Below, piece after piece: positions 1 through 7,515 of a DNA stretch of 64,000 nt. The position numbers were made by a program, and so were the translations under genes. Source of the DNA: Nocardia stercoris (GTDB lineage: Bacteria > Actinomycetota > Actinomycetes > Mycobacteriales > Mycobacteriaceae). The notes below the pieces were generated by a model. The model searched no databases. It saw nothing but the letters and a program-made list of their open reading frames with translations, and was not told the DNA's origin. Numbering within the stretch: the first letter of the stretch is position 1; every line of letters begins with the position of its first letter. Location of the stretch: assembly GCF_003696265.1 (NCBI RefSeq), contig NZ_RFFH01000008.1, forward strand, positions 186,001-250,000. Direction: 5' to 3'.

Positions 1-1319
1 CCGCCTGCTACGCCGCCGAGGAGCTGCTGCGCCGCGCCGACGTCGAGGTCGAGATGATCGACCGGCTGCCCACCCCGTACGGCCTGGTCCGTGCCGGTGT
101 GGCGCCCGACCACCAGGGCACCAAGGGCGTCGCGAAGATGTTCGAGTCGGCGTTCCGCCGCGACACCCTGCAGTACTACCTCAACGTCGAGGTGGGCAAG
201 CACATCTCGCACGACGAGCTGCTCGCCCACCACCACGCGGTGATCTACGCCGTCGGTGCCGCCACCGACCGGCATCTCGGCGTGCCCGGTGAAGACCTGC
301 CCGGCAGCCACTCCGCCACCGAGTTCGTCGCCTGGTACAACGGCCACCCCGACTTCGCCGACCGCGAGTTCGACCTGTCCGGTGAGCGCGTGGTGCTGGT
401 CGGCAACGGCAACGTGGCCCTGGACGTGGCCCGCGTGCTGACCACCGACCCCGACGAGCTGGCCAAGACCGACATCGCCGACCACGCGCTGGAAGCGTTG
501 CGGCGCAGCAATGTTCGCGAGGTCGTGGTACTGGGCCGGCGTGGGCCGCTGCAGGCCGCCTATTCCTCGCCGGAGTTCCTGGCCCTCGGCTACATGAAGA
601 ACGTCGACATCGTCGTCGACCCGGCCGAACTCGACCTGGACCCGGTCAGCCAGGCCGCGCTCGACGACCCGGAGATCGAGCCGTCGGTCCAGCTGAAGTA
701 TCAGCTGGCCAAGGAGTACGCGGCCAAGGAACCGAACCCGGACCGCCGCCGGATCGTCTTCCGCTACCTGGCCTCGCCGACCGCCGTGCTCGGTGCGGGC
801 AAGGTCGAGGCCGTCGAGATCGCCCGCAACGAACTGGTGGTCGAGAACGGCCGCGAGGTCGCCCGCAGCACCGGCGAGACCGAGACGCTGCCGACCGGCC
901 TGATCCTGCGCTCGATCGGCTACCGCGGCACCGCCGTCGCCGACGTGCCGTTCGACGAGCAGTCCGGCACCATCCCCAACGATCAGGGCCGCGTCCTGAA
1001 CGGTGCGGCACCGGTCCCGGGCGTGTACGTCAGCGGCTGGATCAAGCGTGGCCCGCGCGGCGTCATCGGCTCGAACCGGGTCGACGCGCAGGAGACGGTC
1101 GAGCAGCTGATCGCCGACTTCATCTCCGGCGCACTGACCGCCCCCACCGGCGATCGTGCCGCGCTGCAGGCTCTGCTGGCGGAGCGGCAGCCGGAACTGG
1201 TCGGCCGCGAGGGCTGGAAGTCCATCGACGCCGCCGAGCGGAGCGCGGGCAAGGCCGCGGGCCGTCCCCGGGTCAAGTTCACCTCGCTGTCGGACATGCT
1301 CAAGGCCGCACAGGACTGA
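1..1319 (+). CDS. fprA: Ferredoxin/flavodoxin--NADP+ reductase, FprA-like (5' truncated by window)
   Basis: FAD-dependent NADPH-ferredoxin reductase of the adrenodoxin-reductase/FprA type, which moves electrons between NADPH and ferredoxins (for example for cytochrome P450s). The frame is open from base 3, so the N-terminal FAD-binding GxGxxG lies outside the window and the first Met at base 54 is internal. Visible family marks are LPTPYGLVRAGVAPDH just after that Met, the second nucleotide-binding loop VGNGNVALDVARVL, and the C-terminal GWIKRGPRGVIGSNRVDA segment that contacts FAD. The C-terminal part, with NPDRRRIVFRYLASP, is complete and ends in TGA. About 438 residues are seen, close to full length for the family (roughly 450-460). 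Cytosolic enzyme. The alternative reading, a glutamate synthase small-subunit-like reductase, is less likely because the LPTPYGLVR motif is typical of FprA. Confidence 0.88.
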   Translation, partial: ACYAAEELLRRADVEVEMIDRLPTPYGLVRAGVAPDHQGTKGVAKMFESAFRRDTLQYYLNVEVGKHISHDELLAHHHAVIYAVGAATDRHLGVPGEDLPGSHSATEFVAWYNGHPDFADREFDLSGERVVLVGNGNVALDVARVLTTDPDELAKTDIADHALEALRRSNVREVVVLGRRGPLQAAYSSPEFLALGYMKNVDIVVDPAELDLDPVSQAALDDPEIEPSVQLKYQLAKEYAAKEPNPDRRRIVFRYLASPTAVLGAGKVEAVEIARNELVVENGREVARSTGETETLPTGLILRSIGYRGTAVADVPFDEQSGTIPNDQGRVLNGAAPVPGVYVSGWIKRGPRGVIGSNRVDAQETVEQLIADFISGALTAPTGDRAALQALLAERQPELVGREGWKSIDAAERSAGKAAGRPRVKFTSLSDMLKAAQD

Positions 1320-1548
1320 GCCGGTCGCGCCTCGGGTCCGTGCATCGGATTCCGTGGCAGCGCAGCGGAACTCGCACCGCGTGCGCCGCATCGGGGCCGT
1401 GCGGTGTGCGCGGTGCCGGACAGTGCCGTCGGGGTGGGGTTCGGTAGTCGCGAACTGGATGTGCTTCCGGCTCAGTCGAACTGGCGCAGCGTCGTGCCTG
1501 TCTACTGCGGATCGCGCACTGACGCAGTCGAGTTCATAGAACGCAATA

Positions 1549-1580
1549 AGGAGCCGCCGACCCTGGGGTCGGCGGCTCCT
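1549..1580. terminator. Perfect 14-bp hairpin downstream of fprA
   Basis: AGGAGCCGCCGACC (1549-1562) pairs perfectly with GGTCGGCGGCTCCT (1567-1580) around a CTGG tetraloop. There is no clear T-tract on either strand. It lies about 230 bases after the fprA stop, so it may be a factor-assisted terminator or a structural boundary before the repeat block. Confidence 0.6.
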
Positions 1581-1603
1581 CGCGTCGAGCGGCTGATGCG
1601 GTC

Positions 1604-1913
1604 GGGCGACGTTGTGCGCGGGCGCTGCCGGGCGGGGCGACGTTGTGCGCGGGCGCTGCCGGGCGGGGCGACGTTGTGCGCGGGCGCTGCCGGGCGGGGC
1701 GACGTTGTGCGCGGGCGCTGCCGGGTAGGGCGACGCTGTGCACGGGCGCTGCCGGGCGGGGCGACGCTGTGCACGGGCGCTGCCGGGTAGGGCGACGTTG
1801 TGCGCGGGCGCTGCCGGGTAGGGCGACGTTGTGCGCGGGCGCTGCCGGGTAGGGCGACGCTGTGCACGGGCGCTGCCGGGCGGGACGACGTTGTGCGCGG
1901 GCACTGCCGGTGC
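1604..1913. repeat. 31-bp tandem repeat array, ten copies (minisatellite)
   Basis: Ten head-to-tail copies of a 31-bp unit. The GTTGTGC/GCTGTGC core recurs at 1611, 1642, 1673, 1704, 1735, 1766, 1797, 1828, 1859 and 1890, an exact 31-base step. Copies differ at a few places (GTT or GCT; CGCGGGC or CACGGGC; GGGCGG or GGGTAG). Degenerate half-copies of the core continue at about 1947, 1977 and 2035. The period is not a multiple of three and there are no spacers, so it is neither a coding repeat nor a CRISPR array. It resembles a variable-number tandem repeat. Confidence 0.9.
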
Positions 1914-2049
1914 TGGGCGGGGGCCGGGCTGCCGATCAGCGGGCACGTTGTGCGCGGGCAAGGCCTGGCGGGCAACGTTGTGCGGGGTCGATGCCGAGCG
2001 GCTGATGCGCCCGGGCAATGCCGCGCCGGCAATGCTGTGCGCGGGTCGA

Positions 2050-2790
2050 TCAGTGCGCGAGCAGGTTGATCACCAGTCCGTCCTTGGCGCACGCCGATCC
2101 CGGGCCCTGGGCGTGGCAGTCCCACCCGTCGACGGTGAACGCGTCCGACGGCGCGATCTGCGTGGCGTAGTCAGAGGCGACGGTGATCGCCTCGGTGCAC
2201 CCGACCACGCCGGCCGGGGTGCTCACCGCGATCACCGTGCGGCTGCCACCGCCGGCGTCGGTGACCGGCCCGCAGTTCACGTCGGCGGGTGCCGGCGGGA
2301 CCGTGGTGGTGGGCGGCGGCGGGACCGCCGGGGACGCCGGGCCGCCACCGCCCCGCAGATCGATGACGAAGCCGTCCTTGAAGCAGACGAACGGACTTTC
2401 GGTGTCGGGCTGCGGTTCGCAGGTCCAGCCGTCGACGAGGGTGGCGTCGCCGGTGTGCTGCGCGGTCGCGTACCGGGTGGCGATGGTGACGGCCTCGGTG
2501 CAGCCGACCACGCCGGAACTGGTGGCCACCGCGATGATCTGCGCGGTCTGCCCGTTGGAGGCCAGCAGCGGGCCGCAGTCGACGTCCTGGGCGCCGGCCA
2601 GCGGTTCGGTGGTGGGCACGGGGAGGATCGTGTTGTGCGTCGGAGGCGCTGCGGCGGTGGTCGTGACGGGCGGGGCCGGCGTCGCCTTCGCGGTGGTCGT
2701 GGGCGCGTGGTCGGACGAATGTCCGCAGGCAGTCAGTGCCGTGAGTACCGCCGGAACAGCCATCAGTAGTGCCAGCCGAGTCTTGTGCAC
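2050..2790 (-). CDS. Secreted lipoprotein with two tandem copies of a small four-cysteine domain
   Basis: Hypothetical lipoprotein of 246 aa. The GTG start has AGGAGGG seven bases upstream. Residues 1-21 form a signal peptide ending in the lipobox LTAC (Cys22), so it should be lipid-anchored outside the cytoplasmic membrane. A Thr/Pro/Ala linker (about 25-65) is followed by two related domains, roughly 70-148 and 167-246, joined by a second Pro/Thr linker. Each copy has the order V(D/N)CGP, IAV, GVVGCTEA, DGW(T/D)C and a last Cys before KDG, so four conserved cysteines that may form two disulfides. Function unknown. The gene stands alone on the minus strand; its 3' end adjoins the tandem repeats. 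Confidence 0.8.
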   Translation of the reverse strand: MHKTRLALLMAVPAVLTALTACGHSSDHAPTTTAKATPAPPVTTTAAAPPTHNTILPVPTTEPLAGAQDVDCGPLLASNGQTAQIIAVATSSGVVGCTEAVTIATRYATAQHTGDATLVDGWTCEPQPDTESPFVCFKDGFVIDLRGGGGPASPAVPPPPTTTVPPAPADVNCGPVTDAGGGSRTVIAVSTPAGVVGCTEAITVASDYATQIAPSDAFTVDGWDCHAQGPGSACAKDGLVINLLAH

Positions 2791-2902
2791 GCCGAACCCT
2801 CCTGTGTGACCGACGGCGGCCGAGCGCCACCGCCCGGCACCATGCTGGCAGGGGAGGGCACACGCGGCGGTCAGCCGCGCCGGGCGGGTATCGCGGCGCG
2901 AA

Positions 2903-3676
2903 TCAGTGCGGCAGCGGGCCGATCTTCACGATCGTCGCGACCTGGCCGTCGGCCACCAGCCACAACTGCAGCAGCGGATGGCCGCCGGCGCCCGCGGGCT
3001 CGTACCGGCTGCGCACGCTGATCTGCTGGCGGGCCAGCACGGGCGCCAGGTATTCGATGACCGCGCGGTGCGAACCGACCACCAGCTTCGGGTAGTCGAT
3101 CAGGAATCCCTCGGCGATCTGCCAGTACACCGCGTTGTTGACGTGGTTGTACTGGTCGATGTCGGTGGCACGCAACGGGAACGCCACATCGCTCTCGGAG
3201 GCGGGCGGCAGCGTGTCCGACAGCCACGGCCGCCAGCGCAGCCGCTGTTCGGTCGCGGTGCGGCCCAGGTAGGCCATGCCCTCGTCGCTGATCCGGGTCG
3301 GCAGGTTGGTCGCGGCGTTGATCTTGATCCAGAACCCCTCGGTCTCGATCAGACCACCGTTGTCACTGGTCAGCCGCACCCGCATATTCGCCCAGCGGGT
3401 CGACAGCGCCGAACACCAGCGGCGCAGCTCGACCCGGTCCGGGAACGTGACCGGCCGGACCACGTCGATGACCGTCCGCCGCAGAATCCAATCCGGATCG
3501 GTATTCCGGATCGTGCTCGCGTGCGTCTCCTCGGTCGCGATGTCCTGCAGGTATCGCGCGACCGCGTCCAGCCGCAACCGGTGGTACGGGTCGACGTCGC
3601 CGGCTCTTACTGCCCACGTCGAAGTGAAGCCGATGCCTTCCGCGGTCAGCGGGGCGAGTGGCTCATCGAGTGACAC
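2903..3676 (-). CDS. Acyl-ACP thioesterase-like protein (double hotdog)
   Basis: Acyl-[acyl-carrier-protein] thioesterase family (FatA/FatB-like double hotdog), which hydrolyses acyl-ACP or acyl-CoA thioesters in the cytosol. The first half carries the start of hotdog 1 (FTSTWAVRAGDVDPYHRLRLDAVARYLQDIA) and RWANMRVRLT. The second half begins near ATDIDQYNHVNNAVYWQI, the N-H-V-N-N segment typical of the second hotdog. I prefer the GTG at 3676 (257 aa, VSLDEPL) because GAGGAG lies five bases upstream. A longer ATG at 3730 would add 18 basic residues with no ribosome site. M. tuberculosis has a comparable stand-alone protein. Substrate not deducible from sequence. Confidence 0.8.
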   Translation of the reverse strand: MSLDEPLAPLTAEGIGFTSTWAVRAGDVDPYHRLRLDAVARYLQDIATEETHASTIRNTDPDWILRRTVIDVVRPVTFPDRVELRRWCSALSTRWANMRVRLTSDNGGLIETEGFWIKINAATNLPTRISDEGMAYLGRTATEQRLRWRPWLSDTLPPASESDVAFPLRATDIDQYNHVNNAVYWQIAEGFLIDYPKLVVGSHRAVIEYLAPVLARQQISVRSRYEPAGAGGHPLLQLWLVADGQVATIVKIGPLPH

Positions 3677-3894
3677 TGGTGCTCCTCGCGCGGCACGGTG
3701 GTGCTGCGATCTGTGCGTTGCTTTCGGCACGACTCTACGGGTGCAAGGTCACAGCTTGATGCCCAAATGCCCGACACTCACCCGACACAGTTGCGAACAG
3801 GTCGCTACACGCCGTCGATACCGCACCGTGGACGCGCGGTACACCGCGTCGACCGCGCGGTGCCGTGTCCTACGGCGGACCGGCCGCTTACCGA

Positions 3895-4989
3895 TCAATA
3901 TCCGACGTAACCCTGGTGGTTGTTGACCGCCGCCACCCCGGGTACCGCGCCCAGCGAACCGTAATTGGCGATGGAGTACCTGGTCGCCGCGACAATGTTG
4001 TCCACCGGGTTCCAGATGTCGGTGTGGCCTGGGGCGGCGTAGGCGTTGAAGGTGCTGTCGATGGTCTGCATCAGCCCCTTGGACGGGTGACCGGCGGCCG
4101 CGTTGCTGTCCCAATTGTTGATCGCGTTCGGATTACCGCCTGACTCGTGTTCGATGATCGTCGCGATGGCGTTCTCGTCGATGGATTCCGGCGGGTAGCC
4201 CATCTCGATCAGGATCTTCTTCGCCTGCTCGATCCACTCCTTTACGTCGCCGCTCGGCGTGGTCGACGGCGGCCCGCCGCTGGTCGTGTTCGCGGTACCG
4301 ACCGGACCGTGGATCTCGCCGCTACCGTGGCTGGTGGTACCACCGGTACTGCTGTTATGGCCGTTGGTGTTTCCGGTGTCGCTCGGCCACTTCGCCGCCG
4401 ACCCGACCGCGGTCGGGTCACCCAGCCCCTGGTATGCCGTGTCCACCTCGGTCTTCGCCTTGTTCACCGCGTCGATCGCCGCCTGTGCGACACCGACCGC
4501 CTGCGCCAGCGCGGTGGTCAAGGTCAGCTCGTCCTGTGCGGCTGTGTGGTTCTCCTCGAGGGTCTTCTTGTCCAGGTCGGCCTGGCTGAGGTGCTGGGTG
4601 CCCCACCATGCGATTCGTTTCGCGGCGCTGACCTGAACCTTTTCTTCGTCCACTTCGAAGCCGGGGCAGTCGGCGGGGCCCGTGGCGTTGCGGGGGGTGT
4701 CCACGGCGGTCTGCACGGCGCTCTTGGCGGTGTCCAGGTTGCCGACCTGGTCGCTGAGGGCCTTGCCGAGCTTCATCAGGGCGTCGGATACCGCCGAGCC
4801 TTTGGTGCGCTCCTCCTCCATGCGCGCCCTGGCCTGCTCGCCGCCGTGGCCTTTCCAGTCGATGTCGTTCACCTTCGTGACGCCGTCGCTCAGTTTCTGA
4901 TCGAGGGAGGTGTGCGCGGTGGTGACAGCGGTGCTCGCGGTGGTGAGCAGTTCCGGCTGCCAGGCCAGGACGTCGGCGACGGTCGTCAT
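3895..4989 (-). CDS. Lytic transglycosylase (SLT) with an N-terminal WXG100/ESX-like helical region
   Basis: Protein of 364 aa. Residues 1-200 are helical and lack a signal peptide; they look like a type VII secretion substrate or target region (TVADVLAWQPELL near the start, a W-K-G near residue 45). A low-complexity Ser/Thr/Gly/His linker (about 200-255) follows. The C-terminal 110 residues are a Slt-type lytic transglycosylase domain: the catalytic Glu is in IIEHESGGNPNAINNWD, followed by SKGLMQTIDSTF and a Tyr-rich end. It should cleave peptidoglycan glycan strands. Its ATG overlaps the stop of the EspC-like gene upstream (ATGA), implying coupled translation. Export by an ESX/T7SS system is inferred from this pairing; no ESX core genes lie in the window. 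Confidence 0.85.
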   Translation of the reverse strand: MTTVADVLAWQPELLTTASTAVTTAHTSLDQKLSDGVTKVNDIDWKGHGGEQARARMEEERTKGSAVSDALMKLGKALSDQVGNLDTAKSAVQTAVDTPRNATGPADCPGFEVDEEKVQVSAAKRIAWWGTQHLSQADLDKKTLEENHTAAQDELTLTTALAQAVGVAQAAIDAVNKAKTEVDTAYQGLGDPTAVGSAAKWPSDTGNTNGHNSSTGGTTSHGSGEIHGPVGTANTTSGGPPSTTPSGDVKEWIEQAKKILIEMGYPPESIDENAIATIIEHESGGNPNAINNWDSNAAAGHPSKGLMQTIDSTFNAYAAPGHTDIWNPVDNIVAATRYSIANYGSLGAVPGVAAVNNHQGYVGY

Positions 4990-5294
4990 ACCTGCTCTCC
5001 GATCTGCTTCAGGTCGGTGGCGAACTGATCCACGGTGAGTTGCAGGGCTTTCCCGGCCTGCTCGATCGAATCCGCGATGGCGGTGTAGCGGGCCCCCATC
5101 CGCTTCATCGCCTGGTCGACCGAGGTGTCCGCCGCAGTGCAGGTGGCGTTCCAGTCGGTGCCTGGCAGTGCGCCCGCGGCCGCCGCGAGATCGGGTTTCA
5201 GGCCGATGATCGCCGTTGCCTCCGAACGCAAGTCGTCGCCGAAGGTCTGCAGTGCGTGCAGGTCGATGCTGAAACTGCCGTTGTCGTCACCCAT
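4986..5294 (-). CDS. EspC-like type VII secretion-associated protein
   Basis: Small helical protein of 102 aa in the ESX-1 secretion-associated EspC/DUF2580 style: FSIDLHALQTFGDDL at the start, a central LPGTDWNATC turn and a C-terminal amphipathic helix ending DLKQIGEQV. No signal peptide or membrane segment. The start chosen is ATG 5294 (MGDDNGSF), with GAGGGGG upstream; longer in-frame readings run into the divergent promoter region. The stop overlaps the start of the lytic transglycosylase by four bases (ATGA). Such pairs are commonly annotated as secretion target plus SLT enzyme in mycolic-acid actinobacteria; co-secretion is an inference. Confidence 0.75.
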   Translation of the reverse strand: MGDDNGSFSIDLHALQTFGDDLRSEATAIIGLKPDLAAAAGALPGTDWNATCTAADTSVDQAMKRMGARYTAIADSIEQAGKALQLTVDQFATDLKQIGEQV

Positions 5295-5410
5295 TTGAGT
5301 CCCCCTCGTGTGGTCGGCTCGCCCAGCGTAACCAACGACAGCGGTCCGTGGACAGCGGTCGTTGCGCCCGGCTAGTTTCGACTCCAGGCTCAGCGACGAG
5401 GAGGTAGGCA

Positions 5411-6385
5411 GTGCGCGCTGCACAGGTGAGTAGGCTCGACGGCCCCGACGCGATCGAAATCGTCGATATTCCGGAGCCGGCGGCCTTCCCCGGTGGCGTC
5501 GTCATCGACGTCCACGCGGCCGGGATCGCGTTCCCCGACGTGTTGATGACGCAGGGGCTGTATCAGATGAAGCCTCAGCTGCCGTTCGTCGTCGGCTGTG
5601 AGGTGGCGGGGGTGGTGCGGGAGGCGCCGGAGGGCGCGCATGTGCGGGCGGGTGACCGGGTCGCCGCGCTCACGCTGCTCGGCAATGCCGCGGCCGAGGT
5701 GGCCGTGACCCCGGTCGAGATGGTGTTCCCGCTGCCCGACACGGTGTCGATGGAGGCGGGTGCGGGTGTCATCTTCAACGACCTCACCGTGCACTTCTGC
5801 CTGCGTAAGCGCGGGCGGCTGGCCGACGGTGAGACCGTGCTGGTGCACGGCGCGGCCGGCGGTATCGGCACGTCGACGCTGCGGATGGCGGTGGCGCTGG
5901 GTGCGGGCCGGGTGATCGCGGTGGTCAGCACCGAGGAGAAGGCGCAGGTGGCGCGGGCCAACGGTGCCACCGATGTGGTGCTGGTCGACGGGTGGCTCGC
6001 GGCGGTGAAGGAACTGACCGGTGGGCGCGGTGTCGACATCGTCCTCGACCCGGTCGGCGGCGATCGCTTCACCGACAGCATTCGCTGCCTGGCCCAGGGC
6101 GGCCGCCTGCTGGTCGTCGGCTTCACCGCCGGCGAGATCCCGACCGTGAAAGTCAACCGCCTGCTGCTCAACAATGTCGAGGTTGTCGGTGCGGCCTGGG
6201 GCGAGTACGCCATGACCAATCCCGGCTACCTGCAACAACAGTGGGCCGAAGTCGGGCCGCTGCTCGCCGCCGGCAAGATCGCGCCGCCGCAGCCGGTCCT
6301 GTTCCCGCTCGCGGAGACCGCCGCCGCGGTGGGTGCACTGGCCGATCGGACCGCGACCGGCAAGGTGGTCGTCACCGTCCGCTGA
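5411..6385 (+). CDS. Zinc-free quinone oxidoreductase / MDR-family NADPH:quinone reductase
   Basis: Medium-chain dehydrogenase/reductase of the NADPH:quinone oxidoreductase type, 324 aa. The catalytic domain lacks the zinc-binding Cys/His set of alcohol dehydrogenases (GIAFPDVLMTQGLYQ in its place). The Rossmann domain has the nucleotide loop VHGAAGGIGTSTLRMA near residue 145, then DIVLDPVGGDRF. It should reduce quinones or enones with NADPH in the cytosol. GTG start with AGGAGGT about six bases upstream. It is divergent from the EspC-like gene; the 116-base gap should hold both promoters. The physiological substrate cannot be told. Confidence 0.85.
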   Translation: MRAAQVSRLDGPDAIEIVDIPEPAAFPGGVVIDVHAAGIAFPDVLMTQGLYQMKPQLPFVVGCEVAGVVREAPEGAHVRAGDRVAALTLLGNAAAEVAVTPVEMVFPLPDTVSMEAGAGVIFNDLTVHFCLRKRGRLADGETVLVHGAAGGIGTSTLRMAVALGAGRVIAVVSTEEKAQVARANGATDVVLVDGWLAAVKELTGGRGVDIVLDPVGGDRFTDSIRCLAQGGRLLVVGFTAGEIPTVKVNRLLLNNVEVVGAAWGEYAMTNPGYLQQQWAEVGPLLAAGKIAPPQPVLFPLAETAAAVGALADRTATGKVVVTVR

Positions 6386-6421
6386 GGTTCCGGGCGCCAC
6401 GCCGATTCCGCGGGAATAGCC

Positions 6422-7003
6422 GTGGCGCCCAGGGCCTTACCGCTGTACATGGATTCGCCCGTGGAACAGCAGACCCTGCACCCGCTCCTGCGAGCCCGCT
6501 ACAGTCCGGCCGGATTCGATCCGGACCACGAGGTGACCGTGGACGAGATCGACCTGCTGCTGGAAGCGGCGCGCTGGGCGCCCTCGGCCGGGAACTCCCA
6601 GCCGTGGGCGTTCGTCCCCGCCCGCCGTGGCGACCCGATCCACCCGACGATCACCCGGCATCTCGCCCGCAGTTCCCGGGCGTGGGCCGCCGACGCGTCG
6701 GCGCTGATCGTGAATCTCACCCGCCGGTTCGTCGACGACACCGATCTGCCGTACTCGGATTTCGCCGACTACGACCTGGGCCAGGCGGTCGCCCACCTGA
6801 CCATCCAGGCGCAGGCGATGGACCTGGCCTGCCACCAGTTCCGCGCCTTCGATCTGGCGGCACTGAGCGCCGACCTGGCGCCGGCCCCGGGCTGGCACAT
6901 CGTGTCGATGACCGCGATCGGCCGCCCGGCAGGTCCGCTGGCCACCGAGCGGGGCCGGCGCAGTGTCGCGGACCTGCGGCGAGACGCCTTCGCGCCGAAC
7001 TGA
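6422..7003 (+). CDS. Nitroreductase family protein (FMN-dependent)
   Basis: Nitroreductase fold, 193 aa: LHPLLRARYSPAGFD with the FMN-binding Arg cluster at the N-terminus, then LLEAARWAPSAGNSQPW, the segment that contacts FMN and NAD(P)H, and a central AVAHLTIQAQAMDL helix. It probably reduces nitroaromatics or quinones, or is a related flavin enzyme. The GTG at 6422 is preceded by GGGAA; an ATG at 6449 (MDSPVEQQ) is an equally plausible start. It follows the quinone reductase by 36 bases and could be cotranscribed. It converges with the VOC gene after two bases. Confidence 0.8.
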   Translation: MAPRALPLYMDSPVEQQTLHPLLRARYSPAGFDPDHEVTVDEIDLLLEAARWAPSAGNSQPWAFVPARRGDPIHPTITRHLARSSRAWAADASALIVNLTRRFVDDTDLPYSDFADYDLGQAVAHLTIQAQAMDLACHQFRAFDLAALSADLAPAPGWHIVSMTAIGRPAGPLATERGRRSVADLRRDAFAPN

Positions 7004-7005
7004 AT

Positions 7006-7416
7006 TCAGTCCAGTTCCTGGATCCGGATCTGGTTGCCGGCCGGGTCGCGGAAGGCGCAGTCGCGCATCCCGTACGGGTGCACGGTCGGCTCCTGCAGGA
7101 CCTCGGTGCCGGCGGCCTGCACCTTGTCGAACACGGTGTCGAGGTCGCGGGTGGCCAGCACGATGCGGCCGTAGTTGCCCTTCTCCATCATCTCGACGAT
7201 GGTGGCCCGCTCCTCGTCGGTGGTACCGGGTTCGACGGCCGGCGGGTGCAGCACGATGGAGACGTCGGACTGGTCGGGGGATCCGACGGTGATCCAGCGC
7301 ATCCGGCCGTCACCGACGTCCTTGCGGACCTCGAAGCCGAGTACGTCGCGGTAGAAGGCCAGGGAGGCGTCGGCGTCGGAGTGCGGGAGGAAGGTCCAGT
7401 TGATGATGATGTCCAT
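7006..7416 (-). CDS. VOC (glyoxalase/bleomycin-resistance fold) family protein
   Basis: Vicinal oxygen chelate protein of 136 aa: MDIIINWTFLPHSDADASLAFYRDVLGFEVRKD begins the first beta-alpha-beta-beta-beta unit, and the C-terminal half (GRIVLATRDLDTVFDKVQ to FRDPAGNQIRIQELD) is the second. The end motif RDPAGNxIRIQE is typical of lactoylglutathione-lyase-like proteins. ATG 7416 is chosen because translation upstream is unrelated to the family. Reaction unknown: metal-dependent isomerisation, ring cleavage or drug binding are all possible for this fold. Converges with the nitroreductase gene. Confidence 0.82.
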   Translation of the reverse strand: MDIIINWTFLPHSDADASLAFYRDVLGFEVRKDVGDGRMRWITVGSPDQSDVSIVLHPPAVEPGTTDEERATIVEMMEKGNYGRIVLATRDLDTVFDKVQAAGTEVLQEPTVHPYGMRDCAFRDPAGNQIRIQELD

Positions 7417-7515
7417 GTCATCGACGGTAGGAGCCGGTGCGGCCGGGATGCTTCTCGATTCCTGACCGGTTCGCGCGGCGGCCGGGATGTCGGTGGGCCG
7501 CGCTAGCGTGGCGGA

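Noticed and set aside
1604-1913. CRISPR array
   Set aside because: Copies are head-to-tail with no unique spacers, and no cas genes are present.
1502-2125. Overlapping readings of 69-312 aa on both strands through the tandem repeat region
   Set aside because: The 31-base period cycles through all frames and lacks stops by composition only. No ribosome sites or family resemblance.
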